From the NCBI RefSeq assembly GCF_964340395.1, contig NC_135561.1:1721501-1785500 (forward strand): a DNA stretch of 64,000 nucleotides, in the 5' to 3' direction. The stretch's first letter is position 1; each line of letters begins with the position of its first letter. The notes under the pieces were generated by a model that worked only from the letters and a program-made list of their open reading frames with translations, had not been told where the DNA came from and ran no database searches. This stretch comes from Glandiceps talaboti (lineage: Eukaryota; Hemichordata; Enteropneusta; Spengelidae). A program made the translations under genes and the position numbers. Shown here piece after piece: positions 37,605 through 48,529 of the stretch.

Positions 37605-38670
37605 CACTTAAAACTGTGAATCTTTCTTAATCAGAGATGAGATGTTGTGATACATAGTTTTATAATCACTTACGACTGTGAATCTTTCTTAATCATAGGT
37701 GAGATGTCATGATACATAGTTTTATTATCACTTACGACTGTGAATCTTTCTTAATCATAGGTGAGATGTTGTGATACATAGTTTTATTATCACTTACGAC
37801 TGTGAATCTTTCTTAATCATAGGTGAGATGTCATGATACATAGTTTTATTATCACTTACGACTGTGAATCTTTCTTAATCATAGGTGAGATGTTGTGATA
37901 CATAGTTTTATTATCACTTACGACTGTGAATCTTTCTTAATCATAGGTGAGATGTTGTGATACATAGTTTTATTATCACTTACGACTGTGAATCTTTCTT
38001 AATCATAGGTGAGATGTCATGATACATAGTTTTATTATCACTTACGACTGTGAATCTTTCTTAATCATAGGTGAGATGTTGTGATACATAGTTTTATTAT
38101 CACTTACGACTGTGAATCTTTCTTAATCAGAGATGAGATGTTGTGATACATAGTTTTTATAATCACTTACGACTGTGAATCTTTCTTAATCATAGGTGAG
38201 ATGTCATGATACATAGTTTTATTATCACTTACGACTGTGAATCTTTCTTAATCATAGATGAGATGTTGTGATACATAGTTTTTATAATCACTTACGACTG
38301 TGAATCTTTCTTAATCATAGGTGAGATGTTGTGATACATAGTTTTATTATCACTTACGACTATGAATCTTTCTTAATCATAGGTGAGATGTTGTGATACA
38401 TAGTTTTTATTATCACTTACGACTGTGAATCTTTCTTAATCATAGGTGAGATGTTGTGATACATAGTTTTATTATCACTTACGACTGTGAATCTTTCTTA
38501 ATCAGAGATGAGATGTTGTGATACATAGTTTTTATAATCACTTACGACTGTGAATCTTTCTTAATCATAGGTGAGATGTTGTGATACATAGTTTTTATAA
38601 TCACTTACGACTGTGAATCTTTCTTAATCATAGATGAGATGTCGTGATACATAATTTTATAATCACTTAC
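37605..38670 (-). repeat. 62-bp array carrying 17 copies of an exon end and donor
   Basis: The 62-bp unit (61-63 bp) reads on the minus strand ATGTATCAC(A/G)ACATCTCA, then CCTATGATTAAGAAAGATTC and ACAGTC|gtaagtg, followed by ataataaaact. The first part is the last ~45 nt of the coding exon 38671-38852; the rest is its donor and early intron. I count 17 intronic copies plus the exon itself. All but the one furthest from the exon keep the gtaagt donor. It spans almost the whole intron to exon 36107-37542. Confidence 0.95.
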
Positions 38671-38852
38671 GACTGTGAATCTTTCTTAATCATAGGTGAG
38701 ATGTCGTGATACATAGCAGCACTAACAACCATATCCATAGGTGTTATAATACCATACGTATCAGCTCCATTCTCAATAACCAGTGGATCAGACACGTTTG
38801 GATCAAACATGATGGCGTTGGGTGTAACCAGTAGTACACCACTTACAACTCC
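38671..38852 (-). CDS. OXR1/NCOA7-like: OXR1/NCOA7-like exon: PH/GRAM-like region
   Basis: Phase-0 acceptor (gatttgcag), then GVVSGVLLVTPNAIMFDPNV, SDPLVIENGADTYGIITPMD and MVVSAAMYHDISPMIKKDSQ. This is the highly conserved OXR1/NCOA7 block (GVV.GV.IVTPN.IMFDP...DPLV.ENG...YG...PM..V.S.A.Y..I). Sequence and fold suggest a GRAM/PH-like module. The exon ends CACAGTC then gtaagtg in phase 2. Reading past the donor would meet TAA at once. Its last ~45 nt and donor are repeated about 17 times downstream. Confidence 0.95.
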
Positions 38853-38854
38853 CT

Positions 38855-39080
38855 GCAAATCAAAGATAATCAAAGATAATCAAAATATAATCAAAGATAA
38901 TCAAAGATACTGAAAAGATAATCAAAGATAATCAAAATATAATCAAAGATAATCAAAGATAATGAAAAGATAATCAAAGATAATCAAAATATAATCAAAG
39001 ATAATGAAAAGATAATCAAAAGATAATCAAAATATAATCAAAGATAATCAAAAGATAATGAAAAGATAATTGTCATTGGG
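38855..39080. repeat. aatcaaagat-type tandem repeat
   Basis: About 22 units of 10-11 bp (gataatcaaa with variants gataatgaaa and tataatcaaa), directly upstream, in transcription sense, of the acceptor of the GRAM-like exon. Confidence 0.9.
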
Positions 39081-39286
39081 TTCTGTCATATACTAGCATA
39101 CAAATGTACACATAGATACTGGTCTCAGGAGTGTGTACCAGTGTGGGTAATTTGGGGATTTGAACTTCTGTTTGAAGTGCTTTCTGGTTTAATTCAAATG
39201 ATTCATTCATGAAAGTCTGGCTAAAGACAATACTGCATACACAGGTAAATAGCCCGAGTATGCTACTCAGATCAGTTCACTTTAGT

Positions 39287-39383
39287 GGCACGATATGATA
39301 TGATAAGATACGATACGATACAATACGATACGATATGATATGATAATATACAATACGATACGATACGATATGATACGATACAA
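39287..39383. repeat. (GATAC)n pentanucleotide repeat
   Basis: A run of gatac/gatat units that begins about 8 bp inside the intron following exon 39391-39669. Confidence 0.9.
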
Positions 39384-39390
39384 ATCCTAC

Positions 39391-39669
39391 CTGTCCATCT
39401 GTTATATATTTCACATTAATCTTCAAAAATTTCTCAAAATATTCTGTTTCAGGAGGGCTTTCGATGGACACTTGTCTCTGCCGTACCACTTTTCCTGGTA
39501 GTGGAAAACTTTTCCCTCTTAGTAGCGGTGCTGCGTCTTTCCGTTTATCCATCTTTCTGTCAGTTGAGGAATCTACCACAGTTGGAATGTCTGTAGGTTT
39601 CTCTCTCATTGTGACTACAGGGATGTCCCTTGGCCTGTTCAGTATTAGTAACGACAATGGTCCAGTGTC
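39391..39669 (-). CDS. OXR1/NCOA7-like: OXR1/NCOA7-like exon: linker to GRAM-like region
   Basis: 93 codons, phase 0 on both sides, acceptor ctacctgtgtag. It begins DTGPLSLLILNRPRDIPVVT, contains a basic stretch (STDRKMDKRKDAAPLLRGKS) and ends FEKFLKINVKYITDGQ, which is the vertebrate (T/E)(E/V)KFLK(I/M)N.(K/R)Y.T.G(K/Q) segment just before the GRAM-like exon. A second acceptor-like CAG lies inside (GAACAG), so a shorter variant is possible. The donor gtagga is followed at once by a GATAC-type repeat. Confidence 0.9.
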
Positions 39670-40272
39670 CTACACAGGTAGAAATGAAATAGTTTGTCAC
39701 ATAGAAGATGGAGTCACTGGGAATAACAATCTCTGTGTTTCCATAAACATATTAGTTGAGCAATTTCAAATATGGATAACACAATGTTCACTACAATGTA
39801 ACTTTGTTCTGAGTTGAGTTTGACAAGAATTGGGGTGTCATGGTATAACTCTACCGGTATCATGAACTGACAGAAGGAAGAGAGGGTGGGGAGTTCAGAA
39901 TGGTTCATTGTAAAAAATGTATGAAGGTAAGCTTGGCTCTTACTCTGCAAGGACCTGATGGGGGTGCCCTGACACATCGGCCAACCTTTTCATTGGTGAG
40001 GGTGGAATGGTACAATGTACATGTATCTTACTGTGTCGCCATGAGTGATAACTTTGTACAGATGCCAGTAAAACAAAGATGGTCACAGCATTTACTGTAT
40101 CAAACTTTTGAGCAGTAAGGCAAGGTACATGTTAGATGAGGTTGTGCACTGGGAAAAAGTAGTACAATACAATGTATATGTACACTTGTCATGTCTACAC
40201 AACACAAAGTTAACTTGTTTCTGTGACTTCTGTCATATCTGTAAACTGTCATTCACTTACACTGTTACTTAC

Positions 40273-40353
40273 ATCTAAGAATTCTTGTACAGATGATGAG
40301 GTGGGACTGAGAGATAGAGGTTGTTCAGCATCAGGATCTGGTACAAACAGCTC
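40273..40353 (-). CDS. OXR1/NCOA7-like: OXR1/NCOA7-like exon: post-LysM Ser/Pro linker
   Basis: 27 codons, phase 0 on both sides. It reads ELFVPDPDAEQPLSLSPTSS then SVQEFLD. Vertebrates have Q(V)L(Y/F)VPD....PSLSP.SP.S at this point, immediately after the LysM glutamine. The VPD start completes the LysM fold; the rest is a likely flexible, phosphorylatable linker. Confidence 0.92.
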
Positions 40354-40702
40354 CTACAGACACACAGACAGATAGATAGACACACAGACATTATATGGAA
40401 GAACTTTCAATAGAATGAGATAGGAATCAAGGTTTAGATTGCACACATAGTGTTTGTGGTATGTAATCAGTTGGTACTACTGTCCGTAATGTGATTAGCC
40501 AGAGACTAGCCATTAGTATTTCAATCTAGCAATCAATTTGTTTTGAAAAGTCAGTAAAGAACACAAGATTGGGATGTTGATTAGGATATCTAGATTTGAA
40601 AGAAAATGCCAAGTCTCTAGGCTACAGTGTGATGTACTGTTATGTAATGTGATGTACATGTATTGTCTGTGCAATATGATGTACTGTGATGCCAGCACTT
40701 AC

Positions 40703-40800
40703 CTGTCCAGGATAAATCATACGACATGCTAGTTTGTTGAGTCTCATCAACTCTGAAGACGTACTAATGTAATGTAATGCAATGCAATGCAATGTAATGT
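40703..40800 (-). pseudogene. Partial duplicate of the LysM exon
   Basis: The minus strand repeats the 3' two-thirds of the LysM exon (SSELMRLNKLACRMIYPGQ readable) together with the following gtaagtgctggcatcac donor region. The 5' part is replaced by a CATTACATT/GCATT simple repeat, and no good acceptor precedes it. Nucleotide identity to the real exon is almost complete over the shared part, so the duplication is young. As it stands it is an orphan donor inside the intron, probably non-functional. Confidence 0.8.
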
Positions 40801-40857
40801 GATGTGATGTACTGTGTACTGTTATACAATAATATGTACTGTGATGCCAGCACTTAC

Positions 40858-40965
40858 CTGTCCAGGATAAATCATACGACATGCTAGTTTGTTGAGTCTC
40901 ATCAACTCTGAAGGCGTGGTATTGTAATGTAATGCAATGCTGTCAACTGTATCTCTGTTAGAGGC
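40858..40965 (-). CDS. OXR1/NCOA7-like: OXR1/NCOA7-like exon: LysM domain
   Basis: 36 codons, phase 0 at both ends: ASNRDTVDSIALHYNTTPSE then LMRLNKLACRMIYPGQ. It is a complete LysM core with the D-T-x-x-S/N-I-A...(T)P..L..LN.L....I.PGQ signature. In OXR1/NCOA7 the domain reads (S)RD(S/T)LNSIALKFDTTPNELV.LNKLF. A partial copy of this exon, with donor, lies 155 bp further along at 40703-40800. Confidence 0.95.
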
Positions 40966-41178
40966 CTGAAAGAAAAAAACAACATACACATCAAGTTTTG
41001 GGAAACACATGCACAATAAGAGTTTTTTTCTTATTAGGACAAATTACAATCCTACGGCATATACATTTGTATGTAATAAGTGGTTTAATACATGTACTAT
41101 TGGACCTGAAATTACTATGTCTGATGGCATCACACTTTCTTTCCAATATGTTCTCACTCAAGGTTTTAATATATGAAC

Positions 41179-41179
<1 letters not shown>

Positions 41180-41258
<79 letters not shown>

Positions 41259-41260
41259 TT
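41180..41260. repeat. (AAT)n microsatellite
   Basis: About 26 perfect trinucleotide units. The poly-Asn frame read through it is an artefact. Confidence 0.98.
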
Positions 41261-41812
41261 ATTCTCAAATTAATGATAATAATACATAGCAGTTTTTTAT
41301 ATACATTGTACTGTAGAGAAAAAGACTGAAAAATAGTTGGTCAAGCAACTAATCGAGTTCAGCCTCGTTACAATATTTATATTATTTTTTTACAAAATCA
41401 GTTATTTGACGTGTTCCTATTTTAAACGCAGTTCATGAAAAACACACTGAGTAAGAAAAATGAATTCATAGGTGGACATTGAAAGGACACCTCAAAAAGC
41501 ATGCTAGCAAGTTGACTTTTTGAGGTAGTAAATTAAAGTCTTCCCATAGGCCAAAAAAAAAAGAATTGTGTTTGGTCAGGACAGTTTGTCTAAAATGGTC
41601 GACAACACAATTTCTTTTTTTTCTCAACAAACCTGTCACTGAGTCTAGTATTTATAGCAGCTACTGTTCTTTTTATTTAGTACTTTAGAGAAAAAAGTGT
41701 GTATGTGGGGCAGATGTTATTTGCTTGTTCATAATTGGCTCTGCAGTTGTCTTCACTGAAGTAGGGAGGGTTATTTTTGTGTTTCCCCACGGATCTGTAG
41801 ACTGCATGGGCT

Positions 41813-41978
<166 letters not shown>

Positions 41979-42514
41979 CCAACATTTAAGTGATGTGCAC
42001 ACAGACCAGAAACAATTCTTTTTTTTGGCTTTACAGTTTATTTTTATTCATTGCAATATTAACCACAAAGTGGGCCTCTAGAAGCATGACCATGACCTTA
42101 TTAGTATCTGAGGTGAAGACTGTGTACATACACTTTCACTTAACATGTCACTATGTAACACCATCAAATCCTTCAACATGATACTCATCTACATGTATAG
42201 CACTCCATCAGTTCACTATTTCCCCACAAGTCATTTATCAAAGACTTAGCTTGGCGTCCACACACTTCAGACTTTTAGGGCAAACACCTGAATTGTCGTG
42301 AAAGTGACATGTATTGCTAGACAAGAGTGTATAAAACTGACTTGAGTGCCATATGCTGTGATATCACTTCAGAGATGGTTTCCCAATAGTAATGGATAAA
42401 TGAAATTAAATTGGTAGATTACAATCACACCAGTGTACATTTGATCAGATAAATCATTGATTCAGACTACACTGAATTCCAGAGCAATACATTTTTTTTT
42501 TTTCAAAATTACCT

Positions 42515-42815
42515 TTTTTATTTTAATCTCAACACCCCCACACTAGTTTAACATTCATTGTGTGGAGCCACTATCCCTGTTTTATTTCAATCTCGATGCC
42601 CCCCCCCCCCACACACACAAGTTTAATATTCGTTGTGTGGAGCCACTATCCCTGTTTTATTTCAATCTCGATGCCCCCCCCCCCCCCCCCCCACAAGTTT
42701 AACATTCATTGTGTGGAGCCACTATAACTGTTTTATTTTAATCTCAATGCCCCCCCCCCCCCCCACACACACACAAGTTTAACATTCATTGTGTGGAGCC
42801 ACTATCCCTGTTTTA
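42515..42815 (+). repeat. ~85-bp repeat with long poly-C tracts, four copies
   Basis: Units with ctgttttatttcaatctcga, a C run of 5 to 18 bases, acaagtttaacattcattg and tgtggagccactatccc. The C run differs in length in every copy. On the transcribed minus strand these are G tracts, which could form G-quadruplexes within the intron RNA. Confidence 0.85.
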
Positions 42816-43867
42816 ATATTTAATGTAAGAGATTTTGCAACTCAAATATAAAGTTACATGACCATAGGTTTTCCCTGGTTAGTGATTTCATCCACACCGT
42901 CTAACATTAGGGTATAATAACTTGCACTAAACTGCAGTATACAATATACAATATAGCTCTTGTCTAAATTCTAGGTTTTTATAAACACAGATGGCACTCC
43001 ATTTATCACAAACCTATTGAATTATATTCATAAGATACGGTATATTACAAAAATCAGTGCAAAAATCATAATCTTTCTGAAAATTGTACAAATCATTTCC
43101 ATTAAAGAGTTTTATTTTTGTGTACATTCGTACTAATTTTATGATTTGCATATCTCATTTTAACACAGTTTAATGACACACTTTTGTGGTTTCTACTGTA
43201 TATATTATAAATGTGCATTCTAGAATTTTGTAGATTGTTATTTGAATTTAAAATATTAATCATAAATATACTAAATATTTCACTTTTCTGTAGACTTTAG
43301 TAGTATTTTATGTAGGAGACCATATCACCATAATTTCTGTTACGAGAGATAATTAAAGGAAGTTTGGGAAAAAATAAAGATTTCCTGTATTGTGACAGGT
43401 GGAGATGGCATATTGAAACCTGCCTGATTTATAAGGTTCTGACTGTACTAAAAACACTTATTTTGAAAGCAAACATTTACCTTACACTTTTGCCTAGTCT
43501 ACAAAAGATGTGGCTAGCTGTACAAGCAGGTGAATGTATAGAAGTGGCTCAATCATGAAAATATGGAATTTGTTTTTCATATTTCATTACTTTGTTTAAT
43601 ATTCCCTCCACATTCAGTCTTTTTGTTTGATTCACCTAGTATTGTGTTTCTACCATTACAAATACTGAACACAGTCACAATGAATTACAATATTTTCAAT
43701 ATAAAATGTACCAAAGCACATTTGTAAAGTGATTTGTGTAAATAATGAACAGCTGTTACACAAACAAGGCTTGCACGTTTCACAAAATTGCATGGCCTGA
43801 CAAACAACTAAGTGTTTCAAATAATCCTTTTTAGGGCTAACATATATGTATATCTGTACACAAAACA

Positions 43868-45131
43868 AACTCTCTCAGACTGGATGTGAGTGAGGTAAAT
43901 AAATGTGTGTACATATTTTGAGGTGAGTGGGGGTATATTGTACATAAATGTGCATACACATTTTGATGTAAGGTACATAGTAAATAAATCTGTGTATATA
44001 TTTTGAGATGAGTGGCGTACATAGTAAATAAATCTGTGTACATGTGTGGTAAATAGTAAAATAAATGTGTGTACATATTTTGAGATGAGTGGAGTACATA
44101 GTAAATAAATCTGTGTACATGTGTGGTAAATAGTAAATAAATATGTGTACATGTGGGGTAATTACTAATTAGTAAATAAATGTGTGAACATATTTTGAGG
44201 TGAGTGGGGTACATAGTACATACATGTGTTTACATATTTTGAGGTTCGAGGTGAGTGGGGTACATAGTACATAAATATGTGTACATATTTTGAGGTGGAG
44301 TACATAGTACATAAATATGTGTACATATTTTGAGGTGAGTGGAGTACATAGTACATAAATATGTGTACATATTTTGAGGTGAGTGGAGTACATAGTACAT
44401 AAATATGTGTACATATTTTGAGGTGGAGTACATAGTACATAAATATGGGTACATATTTTGAGGTGAGTGGAGTACATAGTACATAAATATGTGTACATAT
44501 TTTCAGGTGAGTGGAGTACATAGTACATAAATATGTGTACATATTTTCAGGTGAGTGGGGTACATAGTACATAAATCTGTGTACATATTTTCAGGTGAGT
44601 GGGGTACATAGTACATAAATCTGTGTACATATTTTCAGGTGAGTGGGGTACATAGTACATAAATCTGTGTACATATTTTCAGGTGAGTGGGGTACATAGT
44701 ACATAAATCTGTGTACATATTTTCAGGTGAGTGGGGTACATAGTACATAAATCTGTGTACATATTTTCAGGTGAGTGAGGTACATAGTACATAAATCTGT
44801 GTACATATTTTCAGGTGAGTGGGGTACATAGTATATAAATCTGTGTACATATTCTGAGAGTGAGGTACATAGATGTGTGTACATATTTTGAGGTGAGTGA
44901 GGTACATAGTACATAAATATGTGTACATATTTTGAGCTGAGTGGGGTACATAGTACATAAATGTGTGTACATATTTTGAGCTGAGTGGGGTACATAGTAC
45001 ATAAATGTGTGTACATATTTTGAGGTGAGTGGAGTACATAGTACATACAATGTAAATGTGCATACATATTTTGAAGTGAGGTACATAGCACATAAATCTG
45101 TGTACATATTTTGAGATGAGTGGGGTACATA
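43868..45131. repeat. 44-bp minisatellite, ~28 copies
   Basis: Unit (plus strand) ggtgagtggggtacatagta, cataaatctgtgtacatatt, ttga, with single-base variants and a few shortened copies. Copies at the left end are more diverged. It fills most of the first kilobase of the intron after exon 45191-45258, starting about 60 bp inside it. Because 44 is not a multiple of three, all three minus frames stay open and give Tyr/His/Thr-rich artefact proteins. Confidence 0.95.
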
Positions 45132-45190
45132 GCCTATGTATTTATCCGTGTACATTTATACAAAACACACAGTAAGACAGGTAAACTTAC

Positions 45191-45258
45191 GATATATGAT
45201 AGAGTACCATTTGGTTGAGTGAATCCCCTGGCTCCTTTCCGTTTAGATTTGCCATTGT
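45191..45258 (-). CDS. OXR1/NCOA7-like: OXR1/NCOA7-like exon: pre-LysM basic segment
   Basis: 68 nt with acceptor gtctttacag and donor ATATATC then gtaagt. With the base from the previous exon it reads DNGKSKRKGARGFTQPNGTL then SYI, joining ASNRDTVDSIA. Vertebrates show KK.......KP.GT(I/M)EYT immediately before the LysM, so the PNGTLSY part is well placed. The intron that follows soon enters a 44-bp minisatellite. Confidence 0.88.
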
Positions 45259-47924
45259 CTGTAAAGACAAATGATGAAAAATAGTAAGTAATGCCTGAGC
45301 AGTACGCCGTCATTTTGTTTCTTCTAAGAATACTATATATAACATGTAAAATGTCCTTTTCTAATAAACAGATGGACACTGCTTAAGGTAGAGGGAGAGC
45401 CCCGATATGAAGCCATCAGAAAGTTCCTTCTGATTGGAAAGTAAACGTGACTACACTATATTATTTAGCCATTATCTATACAAGCAACAGATGTCATCTT
45501 TTATATTGTTTTCGAACCAATAAGAGAGAACCTTTCAAAAGACTTTTGAGTTTAGATACCTGGATTAGTTCTTGTATTATTATTATTAAATTCTGAAAAT
45601 ACAGTTACATATAGTCAATTTGGCTTATATATCATTGTATGTAAGGCATCTAATAATGTATGAGAAAACAAATCTTGGCCACAGGACAAACAAACAAACA
45701 GATGAAGTCAGTGATGTATACCCTTCTAACACACACACATACTTTCGTTATCCCCATTATGCATAATTTTCAGATTTGGTATATCTCAAGCAGTCATTCT
45801 TAAAATCTTCCCTTGGTTTATTTTCATTGTTATCAGGGAGGTTTTTTGGAATTTACAAGAGGGTTTGGCACCACTGTTACCGTGCTCAAAGAGAACATGT
45901 CAACAAATAGGTTGATCAGTGTACACATGTACATGTGAAACAGACAAATGTTCTTGTATATTTCTAGAAAGCCTACATATACAGGATAAGCCTACATATA
46001 CAGGATATTTGCAGTGATTTTGCTAAGGTTGGGGAACCCTGGTAACAATAGAAAGGGGGAATGGGGTAAAAATGGCAATATTTCCCCATAGAGTCTATGG
46101 TAATTTTGTTTGGAAACCCAGGTAAAATGGCATGGGAAGCCTGGTAGATTTTACCTACTTGCCACCCTTAGCAAAAACACTGATTTTAATAAATTGTTAT
46201 TTCTCAACTAGAATACATTATTATTCACAAAATATGAGTGACAGCATCTATAATCTGGGTTGTTGTGAGATTCTAGTTAACTCCTCCTCTAATCATGATT
46301 GACAGATTGTACTGTTTAACATCACATGTTGTATTTATAACCTATAGGTACGGTATGTTTGCTGGGTTTTTTTTGGCTGAAATCTTTTACAATTTGATCA
46401 GTCAAAAATAGACAATGTATCAACTAGTCACACTGTAAGTAAGTGACAGACTTTCAGTCACAAAAATTGACCAGTGCATAAATTTACAGAATTTTTCAAA
46501 TGAAACTACAATTATATATTATCTTTCATCAGAACTTGAACTCTAGTACATGTGTAGCTCAAGATACACTATACAACTTGGCTACCATCAGGCTAAGTCA
46601 GTGCTGTCCACTTGGCCAGCAACTTCCTAGTACTGTGTATGTGTTACTGTTAGCAACTGGAGGGGTTAATGTTTATGTGTTCAAGTATGTTAACACCAGG
46701 CTAGCTCAGTGCTATTAACTGGTAGAGTACCAACACCTCAGTATACTTTAGCATTTTACAACCTTTTAAAATCATTTTGTGAGAATAAATGTAACGACAG
46801 ACAAAAATATTTACATAGTCTGAAAAAGACTACTTGTATTTGCTATTTTTTTCAGCATGGAATCTCCCTGTAGGTACCTACATGTATACATGATTGTATG
46901 CTATGTACACATACACACAAGTGAAAACATACAATGTATGGTAGATATGTATTAACAATGTTTTCTTTGTTGTTGTTATCAAAACAATGTATTAATAGTT
47001 TTTTTTCCACTTACACAAGTGAAATATGGTAGTTATTTGTATAGTACCATATGGTGACTGTGTTTGTGCCAGGGTTCTATACATTTTAAGATCAGGATCA
47101 GGGGTTGCATTACTTGGGTTAAATTACATCGATATCATAAAATTTATATAAAATTTAATTATATTTGTGAGGGTGCAAGTACATTTTTGGTGTGAGATGT
47201 GAGACTATAATAAGCCATTTTTCAACTAATTACATGCCTATTTATTTTTAGGTTTAAGAACTTGAATTTTGTAATGAATTCAATCAACATTGTCATAAAA
47301 CAATTTGCAAGTTATGTTGACCTTTTACAAGCAAAGCCAGCCTAAATTTTTACTTTAGTTAGATTATCTACAATATTAACAATTCAGTGCCATTTTGGAT
47401 AATTCTTTGAACAAATGTGAAATCTCATGTCCCTGTGAAAGTGTGTGTGATTGCATAAAATAATGGTCCAATCGCATGATTGCATAAAATACTGGTGTAA
47501 TTGCATGATCGAACAGTATGATTTATATGTACACAAACATTTACTATTTCTCATAAAGATATGCAATAAAGATCCCCATGCAGCAACCTTGTGTACAAGT
47601 GTGAGTGACTCAGAGGTATTTGCACTCGTGTGAGCATGCTTTTCTGCTACCCTTTCACTCACAGAGTTACTGTATAAAACACTTACACTAATAGTGTCTG
47701 TCACACTTGCACTAATGTGTCATGGGGTTCGATCATATTATCGTTGCATTCATTGCTCATACAATCAGCCAGGCAGTAACAAAGATGTCCAGTTAGGATA
47801 TTTTTACAACAGCCTTTCAAAAAAATCTGATATTGGGTTTTTACCCCAAATTTATGTAAAACTAAAGATTACTGAAATGTTCAGATTCTAGTCACTAACA
47901 AGGGCCTGAAATACAAAAACTAAC
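45259..47924 (-). other. 2.7-kb intron of OXR1/NCOA7-like gene
   Basis: No exon or large repeat is apparent; a small direct repeat (agcctacatatacaggata) sits near 45970-46005. Open frames at 46500-46718 and 47384-47704 have no motif. Confidence 0.55.
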
Positions 47925-48067
47925 CTAAAGAGGCTGTTCTTGAAACAAAAGTATGCTCTATGGTATCCTCTGTTTCCATGACTCCTGTTTCCATGGTGAA
48001 TTCTCTTACATCATCAGATAGTGGATTAAGATAACCATGTCCTATATCCAAAGACTTACTTCTTATC
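47925..48067 (-). CDS. OXR1/NCOA7-like: OXR1/NCOA7-like exon: N-terminal region
   Basis: Acceptor tttttacacag; the open frame reads IRSKSLDIGHGYLNPLSDDV, REFTMETGVMETEDTIEHTF and VSRTASL, ending TTTAG then gttagt (phase 1). The KSLDI..G.LNPL part resembles the KSQSVDI..G.FNPL stretch at the N-terminus of vertebrate OXR1, so translation likely begins in an upstream exon. An internal ATG in excellent context (ttcaccATGg) encodes METGV and is an alternative start that would still keep the LysM and everything after it. Confidence 0.8.
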
Positions 48068-48529
48068 CTGTGTAAAAATTGTAGACAACAAAGATACATC
48101 GTCAGTAAAATCATCGAGACTTAGCCGCTCACACACATCACTTCGTAATAATTTAATAGTATACAGTTTCTATGTAATTTTCATCATTATATATGACATT
48201 TAATACAATGCTACATATGGTGGTCTATGACGTTACTTGGCCAAGTTTGGACAGCTGTGCTGAAGAATAGCAATTCAAACTTGTTTTAACAAGTTGACAT
48301 TGCAATTATTTTGCAGTCAAATTAATTACAATGCAGTTTGTAATCTGGTAACATGAGGTCTACATGATGTAGAATATCATGGATACATATGGTAGGTTGT
48401 ATTAAGTAAACACACCCCTTTGCATATAGTTTATAGTGTAACATATGCTATATTACAAAATACCGCCAATGGCGTTGTAGCACAACTGTACAGTTTTTTA
48501 AAATGTTTATCCATATGGTAGTCCATGCT

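Noticed and set aside
43817-45155. Several overlapping 80-135-codon minus-strand frames rich in Tyr, Thr and His
   Set aside because: They are the three frames of a 44-bp minisatellite without stops. The intron of a well supported gene covers them.
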